Positions 27,536-36,734 of a stretch of 64,000 nucleotides of DNA are shown here, one piece after another. This stretch comes from Paenibacillus sp. LHD-38. Lineage in GTDB: Bacteria; Bacillota; Bacilli; Paenibacillales; Paenibacillaceae. Location of the stretch: assembly GCF_031157315.1 (NCBI RefSeq), contig NZ_JAVIFU010000032.1, positions 1-64,000 of the forward strand, in the 5' to 3' direction. The notes beneath the pieces were generated by a model. It worked only from the letters and a program-made list of their open reading frames with translations, was not told where the DNA came from and made no database searches. The translations under genes were made by a program, and so were the position numbers. Within the stretch, counting starts at the first letter, position 1. Each line of letters starts with the position of its first letter.

Positions 27536-28171
27536 TCAGTAAGCCGGCTTCATAACTTTCTGGTTTTTCGGTGAGGCATAATCACTGTAAGTAGACAATA
27601 CGCTGTTATACTCTTCCATGTCGCTTATTCGAATGCCTTTGGTAAGCTGATCCAGTTTATCCTGGGGCAGACTGCTTTCCATGTAACGCACGTCAAGCTG
27701 AAAGAAGGTGCGTACCACCTTTTCCTTTTTCGGTACTCCGTCATACAAATTTAGATTGCCCTGCTTGTCTATGCCCATATAAGCATTGGCTTTGCAGTGC
27801 TCGGACAGGTCTTCTACGCGCTGCTCGACATAAACGGTTTTATTCTCGTGGTCGAGCACCGTCTTCCACTCCGGATGTTCAAGCAGAAGCTGAACAATTT
27901 GTTGGCCCATCATCCGCCCTAGCGGCTTTGATTCTTCTCCGCACACATAAATACGATGCACCTCCACCGTCAGCGGTCCATCTTCATTTTCGAGCTTTTG
28001 AATGATACTTTGTTTTTCAGACTGCGCCGGTGCTGCAAAAACGATATCATCTTGGGAAACTATGAGCCATCCGGCAAGCAAGAAAGGCACAACCGCGCCT
28101 AAAGTCCATGTCGGTCGGCGTTTTCTTCGAAGATGCTTCTTTAAGTTTTTCCAAAGGCTGAATTCCATCAT
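27536..28171 (-). CDS. bofC: BofC, forespore regulator of SpoIVB signalling
   Basis: A 211-residue exported protein. In Bacillus, BofC is made in the forespore and restrains the SpoIVB protease that triggers pro-sigma-K processing. Here a basic N-terminus and one TM/signal segment (about residues 24-42) are followed by GPLTVEVHRIYVCGEE, then a second domain (NAYMGIDKQGNLNLYDGVPKKEKVVRTFFQLDVRYMESSLP) that matches BofC well. The ATG at 28171 has AGGGG 8 nt upstream; upstream in-frame codons lack a site. The processing complex genes spoIVFA/FB are also in this window. Confidence 0.88.
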   Translation of the reverse strand: MMEFSLWKNLKKHLRRKRRPTWTLGAVVPFLLAGWLIVSQDDIVFAAPAQSEKQSIIQKLENEDGPLTVEVHRIYVCGEESKPLGRMMGQQIVQLLLEHPEWKTVLDHENKTVYVEQRVEDLSEHCKANAYMGIDKQGNLNLYDGVPKKEKVVRTFFQLDVRYMESSLPQDKLDQLTKGIRISDMEEYNSVLSTYSDYASPKNQKVMKPAY

Positions 28172-28321
28172 TGGGAAGACCCCTTCATTATATTTTTTGA
28201 TAGTATGCGCCAGTATTTCATAAATATTCAAAATGATTTATTCGCACAAAATCTAAACATAAACATAGCAGCAAACTTCTATTAGATGCTAGGCTGCAGC
28301 CTACTTGTCCTCTTCACAAAA

Positions 28322-28365
28322 GAAGACAACCCTAATGGACGCAAATGGCCATCAGGGAAGTCTTC
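28322..28365 (-). terminator. Terminator after the SafA-like gene
   Basis: Arms GAAGAC..CCCT..ATGG and CCAT..AGGG..GTCTTC form a long imperfect hairpin just after the stop of the LysM gene. Confidence 0.65.
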
Positions 28366-28373
28366 ATTTGTTA

Positions 28374-30260
28374 TTAGCGATTAATCCACGGCTGATTGCC
28401 GCGATTTTTCGGTTTGTTTGGACGGGAAGATACCGTGCGGATAACCGCTTTTTTCCCATTTTTCTTTTGTACGACCGTCTTAGCCGGTTTTTCAATATCC
28501 GTATCCGCTAGCTTAGCGGAGGCTTGATCCGATCGATGGCCTTTGCAGCCGCAATCATCTTGATTGGATTGGAAGGCGCCAGCCGTTTGAGGCCAACCTG
28601 GGTAATGCGGATACGAAGGATAGCCGTAACCGTAGCCTCCGTCATGCTGCGCTTGGGCTGGCATTACCATCCCATGACCGCCATGCCCATAGCCATAACC
28701 GTAACCATAATCAGGATGCATTCCAGCCGGCGACACCATTCCTTGGTTCGGCTGGGCCATTAACGGCGACACCATTCCTTGGTTCGGCTGGGCCATCAGC
28801 GGCGATACCATTCCTTGGTTCGGCTGGGCCATCAGCGGCGATACCATTCCTTGGTTCGGCTGGGCCATTAACGGCGACACCATTCCTTGGTTCGGCTGCG
28901 CCGATAGCGGCGATACCATCCCTTGGTTCGGCTGGGCCATTAACGGCGACACCATTCCTTGGTTCGGCTGGGCCATTAACGGCGACACCATTCCTTGGTT
29001 CGGCTGGGCCATCAGCGGCAATACCATTCCTTGGTTCGGCTGTGCCGATAGGGGGGATACGAAACCTTGGTTTGGATGCGCTGATGCTCCTGCAACCATA
29101 TGATTGTTTTCATTTACATCATGCTGGAGAGGGCTTACGCCAGGATATCCATAACCCCAGCCTGCTCCTGCACCCAAAGGCATGGTCGAAGGCGATGGAT
29201 AGCTTCCGACGAATACCGTTCCCGGAGGACAATCGAACGGTGCTTCATTTCCTTCGCTGAGCGGGCTTACCGTACTTCCGAATGGAACAGGCTGCTGCCA
29301 GTTGCCATAGCCATACCCGTGTTCCATTTGAGCCGGCATCGTCATTGGATGACCATATCCGTGTCCCATTTGAGCTGGCATCGTCATTGGCTGGCCATAA
29401 CCGTATCCACCGTAAGTAGGCTGCTGCTGGGCCGGAGATACGGATTCGGGAGCTTTGGGTAAATCATACAAGGATAAAGCTTCCGTTGCCGGGATGCCGT
29501 ATTGTTTGAACAAATCAACATTGGGCTTATACTCCGAATGAATCGGTTTAAGCTTTTTCTCCACCGGTTTCTCGATAGGCAGCGCTTTTTTCGCTGGCTC
29601 AACAGCCGCAGCTTTAGGCGCAGGAAGAGGCGCTGGCGCTACAGGCTTCACGATAGGAGCTGTAGGCTTCTTTTCTTGTACAGGAGCCACAGGTGCAGGA
29701 GCTACGGGTGTAGGAGCTACAGGTGCAGGAGCGATTGGAGCCGTCGGCGTCTTGCCCGTGATTGGTCCTGTAGGTGTTTTCCCCGTGATAGGAGCTGTGG
29801 AAAGCTTTCCGACCCAGCCCTGAACGCCTTGCATAATGGATGTAGGATGAAGCATGTGTGCACCGCTGGTACCCTGTGCCATGCCATGACCGGCACCATG
29901 ACCGCCGGCGTCTTCATCCACGGTGTTTACCTTTGGTATGTTTACAACCTCACCTGTAAGAAGTACGTTAGGGTTTTTAAGCTGCGGATTCGCTTTTATC
30001 ATGTCTGCAAGAGGCACTCCCCAAGCCTTAGAAAGCTTCCAAAGCGTATCCCCTTGTTTCACGATATGCTGATGCATAATGTCCATACCGCCTCCTGATC
30101 CTCCCGTATGGCTTGACGGAATCTTCAGCTTCATCCCCACCTCAATGGCGTCCGGGTTCGTTATACCCGGGTTCAGCTTCAAAATCTCTTCAAGCGAAAC
30201 GTTATACTTTTGACCGATCAAGTATAAGCTGTCGCCTTTCTTCACAATATGGATTCTCAC
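28374..30260 (-). CDS. safA: SafA-like LysM spore coat assembly protein with tandem repeats
   Basis: A 628-residue protein with two N-terminal LysM domains: residues 3-48 (HIVKKGDSLYLIGQKYNVSL) and about 64-109 (HIVKQGDTLWKLSKAWGV). It then has a Pro/Ala/Lys-rich linker and a long Gly/Tyr/Met/Pro/Gln-rich part. Residues 395-514 are ten units of consensus QPNQGMVSPLMA. The C-terminus has a Cys pair (DDCGCKG) and a basic tail. The first LysM closely resembles Bacillus SafA, which anchors the inner coat to the cortex, and the position beside bofC fits. The remainder is not similar to SafA, so naming rests on the LysM and context. The start is a GTG with AGGAGG 10 nt upstream. Confidence 0.78.
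   Translation of the reverse strand: MRIHIVKKGDSLYLIGQKYNVSLEEILKLNPGITNPDAIEVGMKLKIPSSHTGGSGGGMDIMHQHIVKQGDTLWKLSKAWGVPLADMIKANPQLKNPNVLLTGEVVNIPKVNTVDEDAGGHGAGHGMAQGTSGAHMLHPTSIMQGVQGWVGKLSTAPITGKTPTGPITGKTPTAPIAPAPVAPTPVAPAPVAPVQEKKPTAPIVKPVAPAPLPAPKAAAVEPAKKALPIEKPVEKKLKPIHSEYKPNVDLFKQYGIPATEALSLYDLPKAPESVSPAQQQPTYGGYGYGQPMTMPAQMGHGYGHPMTMPAQMEHGYGYGNWQQPVPFGSTVSPLSEGNEAPFDCPPGTVFVGSYPSPSTMPLGAGAGWGYGYPGVSPLQHDVNENNHMVAGASAHPNQGFVSPLSAQPNQGMVLPLMAQPNQGMVSPLMAQPNQGMVSPLMAQPNQGMVSPLSAQPNQGMVSPLMAQPNQGMVSPLMAQPNQGMVSPLMAQPNQGMVSPLMAQPNQGMVSPAGMHPDYGYGYGYGHGGHGMVMPAQAQHDGGYGYGYPSYPHYPGWPQTAGAFQSNQDDCGCKGHRSDQASAKLADTDIEKPAKTVVQKKNGKKAVIRTVSSRPNKPKNRGNQPWINR
28719..29078 (-). repeat. Ten in-frame 36-bp tandem repeats in the LysM coat gene
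   Basis: Ten uninterrupted 36-bp units encode QPNQGMVSPLMA or close variants (two units with LSA, one with VLP, the outermost units diverged as HPNQGFVSPLSA and QPNQGMVSPAGM). The near-identity at DNA level implies recent expansion or conversion. There are no spacers, so this is not a CRISPR array. Confidence 0.95.
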
Positions 30261-30374
30261 TCGCTGTTAACCTCCTGTCACGTTCTAAATAACCAGGCAC
30301 TGCTAATGCCTATTATCAATCCTTACATCCTATGCAGAATATGGGCAGGTGTCTCCACTTTCACAAAAAAAATA

Positions 30375-30415
30375 GTAAAAAAGCCGAGCTCACCCCCTGT
30401 GGGCGAACTCGGCTT
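30375..30415 (-). terminator. Terminator of the pheB-hom-thrB-pheA operon
   Basis: Arms AAGCCGAG and CTCGGCTT with further pairing inside, followed on the minus strand by TTTTTT and a second T run. Confidence 0.9.
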
Positions 30416-30461
30416 GCTTCTCAAAAATGCTTCAATCTAGCTTTTAATGCCTTTGCTGGCT

Positions 30462-31331
30462 TTATTTTTTGTATTCCGTAAAGCTTGGGTAGCTCCCTAA
30501 AACACGGACCTGACACCCGATTGCCTCAATTTCTTGAATAGCAGAAGGCAGAAGCACCGTATCAAGCGCCATGTCGATGTCGATAAAGAAATAATAATTG
30601 CCGAGTTTTTTCTTTGTTGGACGCGACTCAATGCGAGATAAGTTGATTTTGCGCCATGCAAATGCGGCAAGAACCTGATGGAGCGCACCAGGATAGTCCT
30701 CGGGCAGCGTAATCAATATGCTGGTTTTTATCTGATCAGATTGACGTGCCGTGTATGGCTCTGTTCCAACCAGCAAGAAACGAGTGTAATTGTTATCATG
30801 ATCTGTAATTTCGCTAGCGATAACATCAAGCTTCTCGTTCGCGGCAGCGGTCATCGTACCAATAGCTGCCCATCCGGCATTCGGGTTATTTTGAACGATT
30901 CTAACACCCTCTGCAGTGCTGCTGACATGCTCTGTCACCGCATGGGGCAGTTTCGTACGCAAAAATTGCAGGCACTGGGCGATTGCAACAGGATGGCTAA
31001 TTACTTTGGTAATCCGCGAATAATCGATTGCCCCGGTCTCGTCCAGCAGCTCAGATTCGCGTCCAATCAAATTTTGAATAGACGGGTAAACCCATTCTGC
31101 TTGGATCGGAAGATCCACCTCATGCACGAGCCAGTCCATATGTAAGCTTACGGAGCCCTCGATCGTATTCTCAATCGGAATAATGCTGTAATCGCTTATT
31201 CCATTAACCGTGGATAAGAACACGTCTGAAATCAGCCTGTGATGCTTCCAATTAATTTCTTCGCCGTAAAAAAAATGTCTAGCCGCTTCGTCCGATACGG
31301 AGCCGGCAGGTAAAACCGCTATCGTCTTCAT
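30462..31331 (-). CDS. pheA: Prephenate dehydratase
   Basis: A 289-residue monofunctional dehydratase making phenylpyruvate for phenylalanine. The catalytic domain has IIPIENTIEGSVSLHMDWLV and the T-R-F motif (NNYTRFLLVGTEP), followed by a C-terminal ACT domain with ESRPTKKKLGNYYFFIDID, the usual Phe-binding region, so feedback inhibition by Phe is expected. GGAG lies 10 nt before the ATG. It is last in an operon with pheB, hom and thrB. Confidence 0.95.
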   Translation of the reverse strand: MKTIAVLPAGSVSDEAARHFFYGEEINWKHHRLISDVFLSTVNGISDYSIIPIENTIEGSVSLHMDWLVHEVDLPIQAEWVYPSIQNLIGRESELLDETGAIDYSRITKVISHPVAIAQCLQFLRTKLPHAVTEHVSSTAEGVRIVQNNPNAGWAAIGTMTAAANEKLDVIASEITDHDNNYTRFLLVGTEPYTARQSDQIKTSILITLPEDYPGALHQVLAAFAWRKINLSRIESRPTKKKLGNYYFFIDIDMALDTVLLPSAIQEIEAIGCQVRVLGSYPSFTEYKK

Positions 31332-31333
31332 AG

Positions 31334-32305
31334 CTACATTGCTCCTTTAATCCTGTCCGGAAGAGGAATGGCAGGTTGATTCGATATATCCTCAACTGTA
31401 ATCTGAGGACCATGAACGCAAGGTGACAGCCAGAGCGTTTTTGCCTCGATGCCCTCCTGCTTCAACGTATCAAGCAGAAATTGTTCCAAAGATTGTTCCA
31501 CTTCGGCTTTATCCTGGGCAAAGGCAATAAGCGTCGGTCCAGCACCGCTAAGCGCTACGCCCAGCGCCCCAAATTCTACCGCGCGCTCCAAGATTGTCGC
31601 CATGCCTGGTATCAGCGCTGCGCGGTAAGGCTGATGCAGCCGGTCCTTCATCGCATGGCGGATCATGCCGAGATCGCCGCTTGCAAGCGCTGCGACGAGC
31701 AATGAGCTACGGCCGACGTTGAACACAGCGTCTGCCATACTGATTTGCGTCGGAAGCGCATGTCGCGCTTTTTCCGTCGACAGCTGAAACGCAGGGATTG
31801 CCACGAGCGTTTTGAGCCTGCGATCCGGCTCGATACGGATATATTCCGCTCTTTCCCCATCCCAAGCAGAAACTACGATGCCTCCGAATAAGGACGCTCC
31901 GACATTGTCAGGATGCCCCTCTAATGCTGTCGCTATTTGAAACAGCTTATCGTCAGAGAGCGGCCCGCCGATTAGGGCATTCGCCGCTACGAGAGCCCCT
32001 ACGATTGCCGATGCGCTGCTGCCGAGTCCGCGCGTCAGCGGAATATCGCTGTGCATCGAGATCGAAAGCTCGGGTACGCTGACACCTGCTTCTTTGAACA
32101 CAAGCTGAGCAACCTTGTAGATCAAGTTGGACTTGTCTTTCGGCAAGCCTTTCATTTGGTCGCCGTAAAAATGAAATTCCGTTTGCTCGCTGACGCGAAG
32201 CTCAATCCATGCATATAAGGAGAGTGCCATTCCCAGCGTGTCAAAGCCTGGGCCTAAATTGGCTGTGCTTGCCGGTATCTTTACAATGACTCTGCGATTA
32301 TTCAT
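31334..32305 (-). CDS. thrB: Homoserine kinase
   Basis: A 323-residue GHMP-family kinase phosphorylating homoserine for threonine synthesis. The ATP-binding GLGSSASAIVGAL motif, the N-terminal VKIPASTANLGPGFDTLG and the C-terminal ALSGAGPTLIAF are intact. It lies 5 bp after hom. No thrC is seen between hom and thrB, where it often lies in Bacillus. Confidence 0.96.
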   Translation of the reverse strand: MNNRRVIVKIPASTANLGPGFDTLGMALSLYAWIELRVSEQTEFHFYGDQMKGLPKDKSNLIYKVAQLVFKEAGVSVPELSISMHSDIPLTRGLGSSASAIVGALVAANALIGGPLSDDKLFQIATALEGHPDNVGASLFGGIVVSAWDGERAEYIRIEPDRRLKTLVAIPAFQLSTEKARHALPTQISMADAVFNVGRSSLLVAALASGDLGMIRHAMKDRLHQPYRAALIPGMATILERAVEFGALGVALSGAGPTLIAFAQDKAEVEQSLEQFLLDTLKQEGIEAKTLWLSPCVHGPQITVEDISNQPAIPLPDRIKGAM

Positions 32306-32310
32306 GAGGC

Positions 32311-33597
32311 TTACCCTTCTACGCGGTAAACGCTCTTCACTTTGTGAACAACATCCAGCGATTCGAACGTCGCGAGTACCTTCTTAATAGCTGCTTTGTT
32401 AGCGTCATGGGTAATGATGATAATTTCGGCTTCCGGATTAGACGGCGTAGGCTGCTGCAGCACGGACTCCAAGCTAACCTCAAAGTCAGCGAATACTTGC
32501 GTGATGCGTGCCAGAACGCCAGCACGGTCTGCTACTTTAAGCAGCAAGAAATATTTTGATGAAATCTGATCATCTGTTTTGAGCTTCTTCTCTTTGTAAG
32601 CAAGACTTCCTTGCATGCCGTTTACGCCGAGCTTCAGGTTTTTCACGACGGCAACTAAGTCAGAGACGATCGAGGTTGCTGTTGGCAGCTCGCCCGCTCC
32701 GGCTCCGTAAAACATCGTTTCGCCAACGGCTTCCCCGTAAACATAAACCGCATTGAACACGCCGTTAACCGAAGCAATTGGATGTGATTGTTTTACCATC
32801 GTCGGCTGCACGCTGATACTGATCAGATCATCCTGGCGCTCTGCTATACCAAGCAGCTTAACTTCATACCCGAGACGTTTCGCATACAAAATGTCTTCTT
32901 TCGTTACCGAAGAAATCCCTTGAACCGACACATCCTCGAGCGCAACATTCGCACGGAAGCCGATTGTAGCAAGAATCGTCATTTTGCGCGCTGCATCAAG
33001 TCCTTCGACATCCGAAGTCGGATCAGACTCCGCATAACCGAGCTCTTGCGCTTCCTTGAGTACGTCTAAGTAAGAGGCGCCTTCCTGGCTCATTTTGGTT
33101 AAAATAAAATTCGTCGTCCCGTTCACGATTCCCATGATTTTGTTGATGCGATCGGAAGAGAAGCCTTCAACGAGCGTTCGGATAATCGGGATACCGCCGG
33201 CAACGCTTGCTTCGTACATAACGTCGCAGCGATTCTCTTGCGCTTTTGCCAAAATCTCAGGTCCATGCAGCGCCATCAGATCTTTGTTTGCTGTTACGAC
33301 ATGTTTGCCAAGCGAGAGTGCTTCCAAGATATATTCCTTCGCAAGGCCAATACCGCCCATAACCTCAACGATTACGTCAATCTCGGGATGACGGATAATA
33401 TCCCAAGGATCCTCGGTGAGCTTATCAGCGTCTATTGCGATATTACGCGATTTGCTTTTATTCTGAACGAGCACCTTTTCAATCACGATCGGTGAGCCGA
33501 CTTGACTGGCAAGATCCTCCTGATGACCTTCAACGATGCGAACGACGCCTGTACCTACAGTACCAAGACCTAATAATCCAACTTTAACTGACTTCAT
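32311..33597 (-). CDS. hom: Homoserine dehydrogenase
   Basis: A 428-residue NAD(P)-dependent enzyme reducing aspartate semialdehyde to homoserine. The Rossmann motif GLLGLGTVGTGV opens the protein; the catalytic domain includes ANKDLMALHG and ELGYAESDPTSDVEGLDAARK. A C-terminal ACT domain (FLLLKVADRAGVLARITQVFADFEVSLESVLQQ) suggests threonine feedback. GGAGGG precedes the ATG. Confidence 0.96.
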   Translation of the reverse strand: MKSVKVGLLGLGTVGTGVVRIVEGHQEDLASQVGSPIVIEKVLVQNKSKSRNIAIDADKLTEDPWDIIRHPEIDVIVEVMGGIGLAKEYILEALSLGKHVVTANKDLMALHGPEILAKAQENRCDVMYEASVAGGIPIIRTLVEGFSSDRINKIMGIVNGTTNFILTKMSQEGASYLDVLKEAQELGYAESDPTSDVEGLDAARKMTILATIGFRANVALEDVSVQGISSVTKEDILYAKRLGYEVKLLGIAERQDDLISISVQPTMVKQSHPIASVNGVFNAVYVYGEAVGETMFYGAGAGELPTATSIVSDLVAVVKNLKLGVNGMQGSLAYKEKKLKTDDQISSKYFLLLKVADRAGVLARITQVFADFEVSLESVLQQPTPSNPEAEIIIITHDANKAAIKKVLATFESLDVVHKVKSVYRVEG

Positions 33598-33621
33598 ATA
33601 TACCCTCCATTATCTATCCTG

Positions 33622-34059
33622 TTATCCTTGTCCGATGACCGAAGCTTTGCGTACGCCAGGCTGGCTGCGAAGCATTTCGACCAACGATGACAGTTCCCCG
33701 GAAAGCTGCGATATATCGACTGAAATGACGACGTTGGCAAAACCCTGAAGCGGAATGGTCTGATTCATCGTCAGGACATTTCCTTCCAAGCCAGCCACCA
33801 TGCTGAGCACGTTCGAGAGCACGCCTGAGCGATGCTCCAAATCCATCGAGATCGTTGCAATTCGTTCCCGCTCGAGCTCATTTAGCGCATAAACGCCATC
33901 TTTATACTTATAAAAAGCGCTTCGGCTAAGACCAGCGCGCTCCACCGCTTCATGAACGGTTGCCGCTTCGCCCCTGCTAAGCATCTCCTTAACTTGTATC
34001 GTCTTCATAATCGCTTCCGGTAAAATGTCCTCCCGAACGACATAATAGCGTTTAGTCAC
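33622..34059 (-). CDS. pheB: ACT domain protein PheB (UPF0735)
   Basis: A 145-residue protein with an N-terminal helical, HTH-like part (EAVERAGLSRSAFYKYKDGVYAL, about 36-60) and a C-terminal ACT domain (ATISMDLEHRSGVLSNVLSMVAGLEGNVLTMNQ). Called PheB in Bacillus, where it neighbours pheA and obg; the role is probably regulatory and not shown. The start is a GTG with GAGGAGG 7 nt upstream. It is first in the operon with hom, thrB and pheA, so amino-acid sensing is a fair guess. Confidence 0.9.
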   Translation of the reverse strand: MTKRYYVVREDILPEAIMKTIQVKEMLSRGEAATVHEAVERAGLSRSAFYKYKDGVYALNELERERIATISMDLEHRSGVLSNVLSMVAGLEGNVLTMNQTIPLQGFANVVISVDISQLSGELSSLVEMLRSQPGVRKASVIGQG

Positions 34060-34102
34060 TATTCGTCCTCCTCAAAAAGACAATTGTTCATCTATAGTGG
34101 AC

Positions 34103-34131
34103 ATTATATCGAAATATGCGACTTGGGGCAA
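34103..34131 (-). promoter_or_regulatory. Promoter for pheB-hom-thrB-pheA
   Basis: Minus strand -35 TTGCCC (34126-34131), 17-nt spacer, perfect -10 TATAAT (34103-34108), about 40 nt before the pheB start. Confidence 0.75.
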
Positions 34132-34140
34132 TAGGTAAAT

Positions 34141-34164
34141 AAGAAAAGACGGCTTCCGCCGTCT
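34141..34164 (-). terminator. Terminator after obg
   Basis: Stem AGACGGC/GCCGTCT with a 4-nt loop, followed on the minus strand by TTTTCTTATTT; lies about 30 bp past the obg stop. Confidence 0.88.
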
Positions 34165-34193
34165 CTGTTCTTACTAATTTATTTATGGATCAA

Positions 34194-35519
34194 CTAACCA
34201 TTCGGGTTGTAGTCGCTGCCCTCGAAGAATTCAAAAGCGAAATCACCGATTTGAACCATATCGCCGTCTTTGGCGCCCATTTTGCGAAGCTCAGCATCCA
34301 CGCCCATTTTGCGCATTGTACGAGCAAAGCGCATAACCGCATCATAGGACGTCAAATTCATCCGCTTCATGTACTTATCAATGCCTTCACTCACGATCAC
34401 ATACACTTCATCTTCCTTATGGATGGTGAATGTCGTTTCTTCACGTTTCTCATAAGTGTAGACCTTCCGCTCAGCAACATCCTTCACGTCCTCGATCTCA
34501 ACCTGCTCGGATACTGTATCCAGTACATCAGCCGCTTTATACAGCAGCTCCTGTACCCCTTGCTTAGTTAGCGAGGAAATAGGCAGTATCTCATACTGGC
34601 GGTCACCGCAGGCTTCTTCGAGCTGCTGCTTGAATAGCTCAAGCTGCTCCGCAGAGTCCGGCATGTCCATTTTGTTTGCTGCAATAATTTGCGGTCGATC
34701 CGCTAGCTTTTCATTGTAGAGCACTAGCTCTTCGTTGATTTTTACCCAATCTTCAAAAGGATCGCGCCCTTCGGAAGCAGACATGTCAATCACGTGAATA
34801 ATCACCCGTGTCCGTTCCACATGGCGGAGAAACTCATGACCAAGTCCCACGCCTTCATGTGCGCCTTCGATCAGACCAGGTAAATCAGCCATGACGAAGC
34901 TGCGGCCGTCACCTACGTCTACAACACCTAGATTAGGCGTAATCGTCGTAAAATGATAAGCTCCAATTTTGGGTTTTGCTCCCGAAACGACGGAAAGCAA
35001 AGTTGATTTGCCTACGCTTGGGAACCCGACAAGTCCAACGTCAGCCATGACCTTAAGCTCCAGCACAACCCAGCGCTCTTGCCCTTCTTCGCCATTTTCT
35101 GAAATGTACGGAGCCGGGTTATTTTGGGTGGCAAACCGAATGTTTCCGCGTCCGCCACGCCCGCCCTTTGCAATAACGATTTGTTGACCGTGACGCGTCA
35201 TGTCCGCAATGATTTCCTGAGTATCGTCATCGACAATGACAGTGCCTGGTGGAATACGAACGATTGTATCTTCGGCACCTGCACCGTGCATGCTTTTTAC
35301 TTTTCCGCGTTCGCCGCGGTTCGCTTTAAAATGTTTCTGGTATCGGAAATCCATTAGCGTACGAAGTCCTTCGTCAACTTGAAAAATCAAGTCACCGCCG
35401 CGGCCTCCGTCGCCGCCGGCAGGTCCGCCCTGCTCGACATACTTCTCGCGGCGAAACGATACGATACCATCGCCTCCGTCGCCGCCTTTTACAAATATTT
35501 TCGCTTTATCGACAAACAT
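34194..35519 (-). CDS. obg: GTPase Obg (CgtA)
   Basis: A 441-residue essential GTPase of 50S ribosome assembly and stress control. A glycine-rich Obg fold opens the protein ([20 protein letters not shown]). The G domain has G1 GFPSVGKST (165-173), then G3 DLPGL and G4 NKMD. A C-terminal OCT domain ends in FEFFEGSD. It lies 13 bp after spo0B, the order in which Bacillus links it to sporulation initiation. Confidence 0.96.
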   Translation of the reverse strand: MFVDKAKIFVKGGDGGDGIVSFRREKYVEQGGPAGGDGGRGGDLIFQVDEGLRTLMDFRYQKHFKANRGERGKVKSMHGAGAEDTIVRIPPGTVIVDDDTQEIIADMTRHGQQIVIAKGGRGGRGNIRFATQNNPAPYISENGEEGQERWVVLELKVMADVGLVGFPSVGKSTLLSVVSGAKPKIGAYHFTTITPNLGVVDVGDGRSFVMADLPGLIEGAHEGVGLGHEFLRHVERTRVIIHVIDMSASEGRDPFEDWVKINEELVLYNEKLADRPQIIAANKMDMPDSAEQLELFKQQLEEACGDRQYEILPISSLTKQGVQELLYKAADVLDTVSEQVEIEDVKDVAERKVYTYEKREETTFTIHKEDEVYVIVSEGIDKYMKRMNLTSYDAVMRFARTMRKMGVDAELRKMGAKDGDMVQIGDFAFEFFEGSDYNPNG

Positions 35520-35532
35520 GTTGTGCCCCCGT

Positions 35533-36270
35533 TCATGCGCGCATTTCCGCCCTCAGCAGCACCTTTGCATATGGCTGCTCGAAGTTGATCGGTTGCATTG
35601 GCGCGCCTTCCAACTGCTGTTGTATTTTTTGCTTCCATTGCTGTTCATTCATTAGTTCGCCATCATAATAGAAAGTTGCATTTAACGCATCCTCTTCCAG
35701 CGACAGCTCCAGCGTAAGAACAGCAGCATTACCATAGCCAGGCTTCGCCGCAAACCGATATGCGTTAATCGTATGAATGAGCGTTTCGGCTATTTGATCG
35801 GCATCTGCCGTTAATTCGTCTAAATGAATATCGCCTTTAATGACGAGCTGAAGCTCTAGCGAATTCGAAATCGTACGAAACGATTGAATGTAACTAATAA
35901 GAGACGGAACGCCAAGCTTGGAGATACTGCTCTCCACGGCCATCCGTTCACTTATTTTCTCCACATACTCGGCGGCTTTATCCAGCTTTTTTAGCCTAAT
36001 ATAGCCAAATACCACTTGCAGGTCATTCATCCAGTCATGCCGATGATGATTGAGAGTTCGAATTGCAGAATTATGCAGCGATTGTATCGTCCGCGTAGTC
36101 CGCTCCGCATGCTCTTTCCGTTCCGTTCGTATCCAGTAAGTCGCAACAGCTATAAGCCAAACGAGAAAGACAGCAGTTAACCACACTTTAGTGGGCCAAA
36201 TAAGTACAGCAGCGCAAGGCAACAAAATAGTACCCGCCGCGTAATATTTCGCCGTTGTTAAGCGTCCCAT
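35533..36270 (-). CDS. spo0B: Spo0B-like sporulation phosphotransferase, membrane-anchored
   Basis: A 245-residue protein. Spo0B passes phosphate from Spo0F to Spo0A in the sporulation phosphorelay. The helical-hairpin motif with the phosphorylated His is [12 protein letters not shown] (His near residue 78), followed by a SPOB-type ATPase-like C-terminal domain that lacks clear N, G1 and G2 boxes. The odd point is two predicted TM helices at about residues 9-27 and 29-46, absent from the ~192-residue cytoplasmic Spo0B of B. subtilis as I recall it. Position upstream of obg supports the name. It could instead be a small sensor kinase relative. Confidence 0.82.
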   Translation of the reverse strand: MGRLTTAKYYAAGTILLPCAAVLIWPTKVWLTAVFLVWLIAVATYWIRTERKEHAERTTRTIQSLHNSAIRTLNHHRHDWMNDLQVVFGYIRLKKLDKAAEYVEKISERMAVESSISKLGVPSLISYIQSFRTISNSLELQLVIKGDIHLDELTADADQIAETLIHTINAYRFAAKPGYGNAAVLTLELSLEEDALNATFYYDGELMNEQQWKQKIQQQLEGAPMQPINFEQPYAKVLLRAEMRA

Positions 36271-36308
36271 CGATTAAACCTACTTTCTTCGTATTTCCTA
36301 GCTTATCC

Positions 36309-36337
36309 AGTATATCATGCGGCCGTCCAACGGTCAT
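36309..36337 (-). promoter_or_regulatory. Possible promoter for spo0B-obg
   Basis: Minus strand -35 ATGACC (36332-36337), 17-nt spacer, -10 TATACT (36309-36314), between the rpmA terminator and spo0B. Confidence 0.45.
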
Positions 36338-36349
36338 CAGCCTTGAAAT

Positions 36350-36381
36350 AAAAAAACCCGGCCTAGCGATGCAGGCCGGGT
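36350..36381 (-). terminator. Terminator after rpmA
   Basis: Perfect 9-bp stem ACCCGGCCT/AGGCCGGGT with an 8-nt loop, followed on the minus strand by seven T. Confidence 0.95.
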
Positions 36382-36404
36382 CTTGGTGCATATATAAGGT
36401 TGTA

Positions 36405-36716
36405 TTAAGCTTCTACTGCTGCAGCTACCGGAGCTAGAACTGCTGGATACACGCTCACTTTTTTGCGGTCGCGTCCCCAACGTTCGAACTTCACTACGCC
36501 TTCTACTTTTGCATAAAGCGTATCGTCTTTCCCGATGCCTACGTTAGTACCTGGGTGAATTTTTGTTCCGCGTTGGCGAAACAAGATGCTTCCAGCGGAT
36601 ACGGTTTGACCGTCAGCACGTTTAGCTCCAAGGCGCTTCGACTGCGAGTCACGTCCGTTCTTCGTGGAACCTACACCTTTCTTCGAAGCGAAAAGCTGAA
36701 GATTCAGTTTCAACAT
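36405..36716 (-). CDS. rpmA: Ribosomal protein L27 with cleavable N-terminal extension
   Basis: A 103-residue large-subunit protein. The N-terminus reads [14 protein letters not shown], the Firmicutes extension removed by the protease Prp (encoded just upstream) so that the mature tail can reach the peptidyl-transferase centre. The core [21 protein letters not shown] and [15 protein letters not shown] match L27. The C-terminus has an Ala-rich tail. GGAGGG precedes the ATG. Third of rplU-prp-rpmA. Confidence 0.97.
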   Translation of the reverse strand: MLKLNLQLFASKKGVGSTKNGRDSQSKRLGAKRADGQTVSAGSILFRQRGTKIHPGTNVGIGKDDTLYAKVEGVVKFERWGRDRKKVSVYPAVLAPVAAAVEA

Positions 36717-36734
36717 AGTTATTCCCTCCTTCTT

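Noticed and set aside
27536-28231. Longer start for bofC upstream of 28171
   Set aside because: The upstream codons include no ribosome binding site, whereas AGGGG lies 8 nt before the ATG at 28171.
28719-29078. Regular 36-bp repeats suggesting a CRISPR array
   Set aside because: Units adjoin with no spacers and are in frame inside a LysM coat gene; no cas genes are present.
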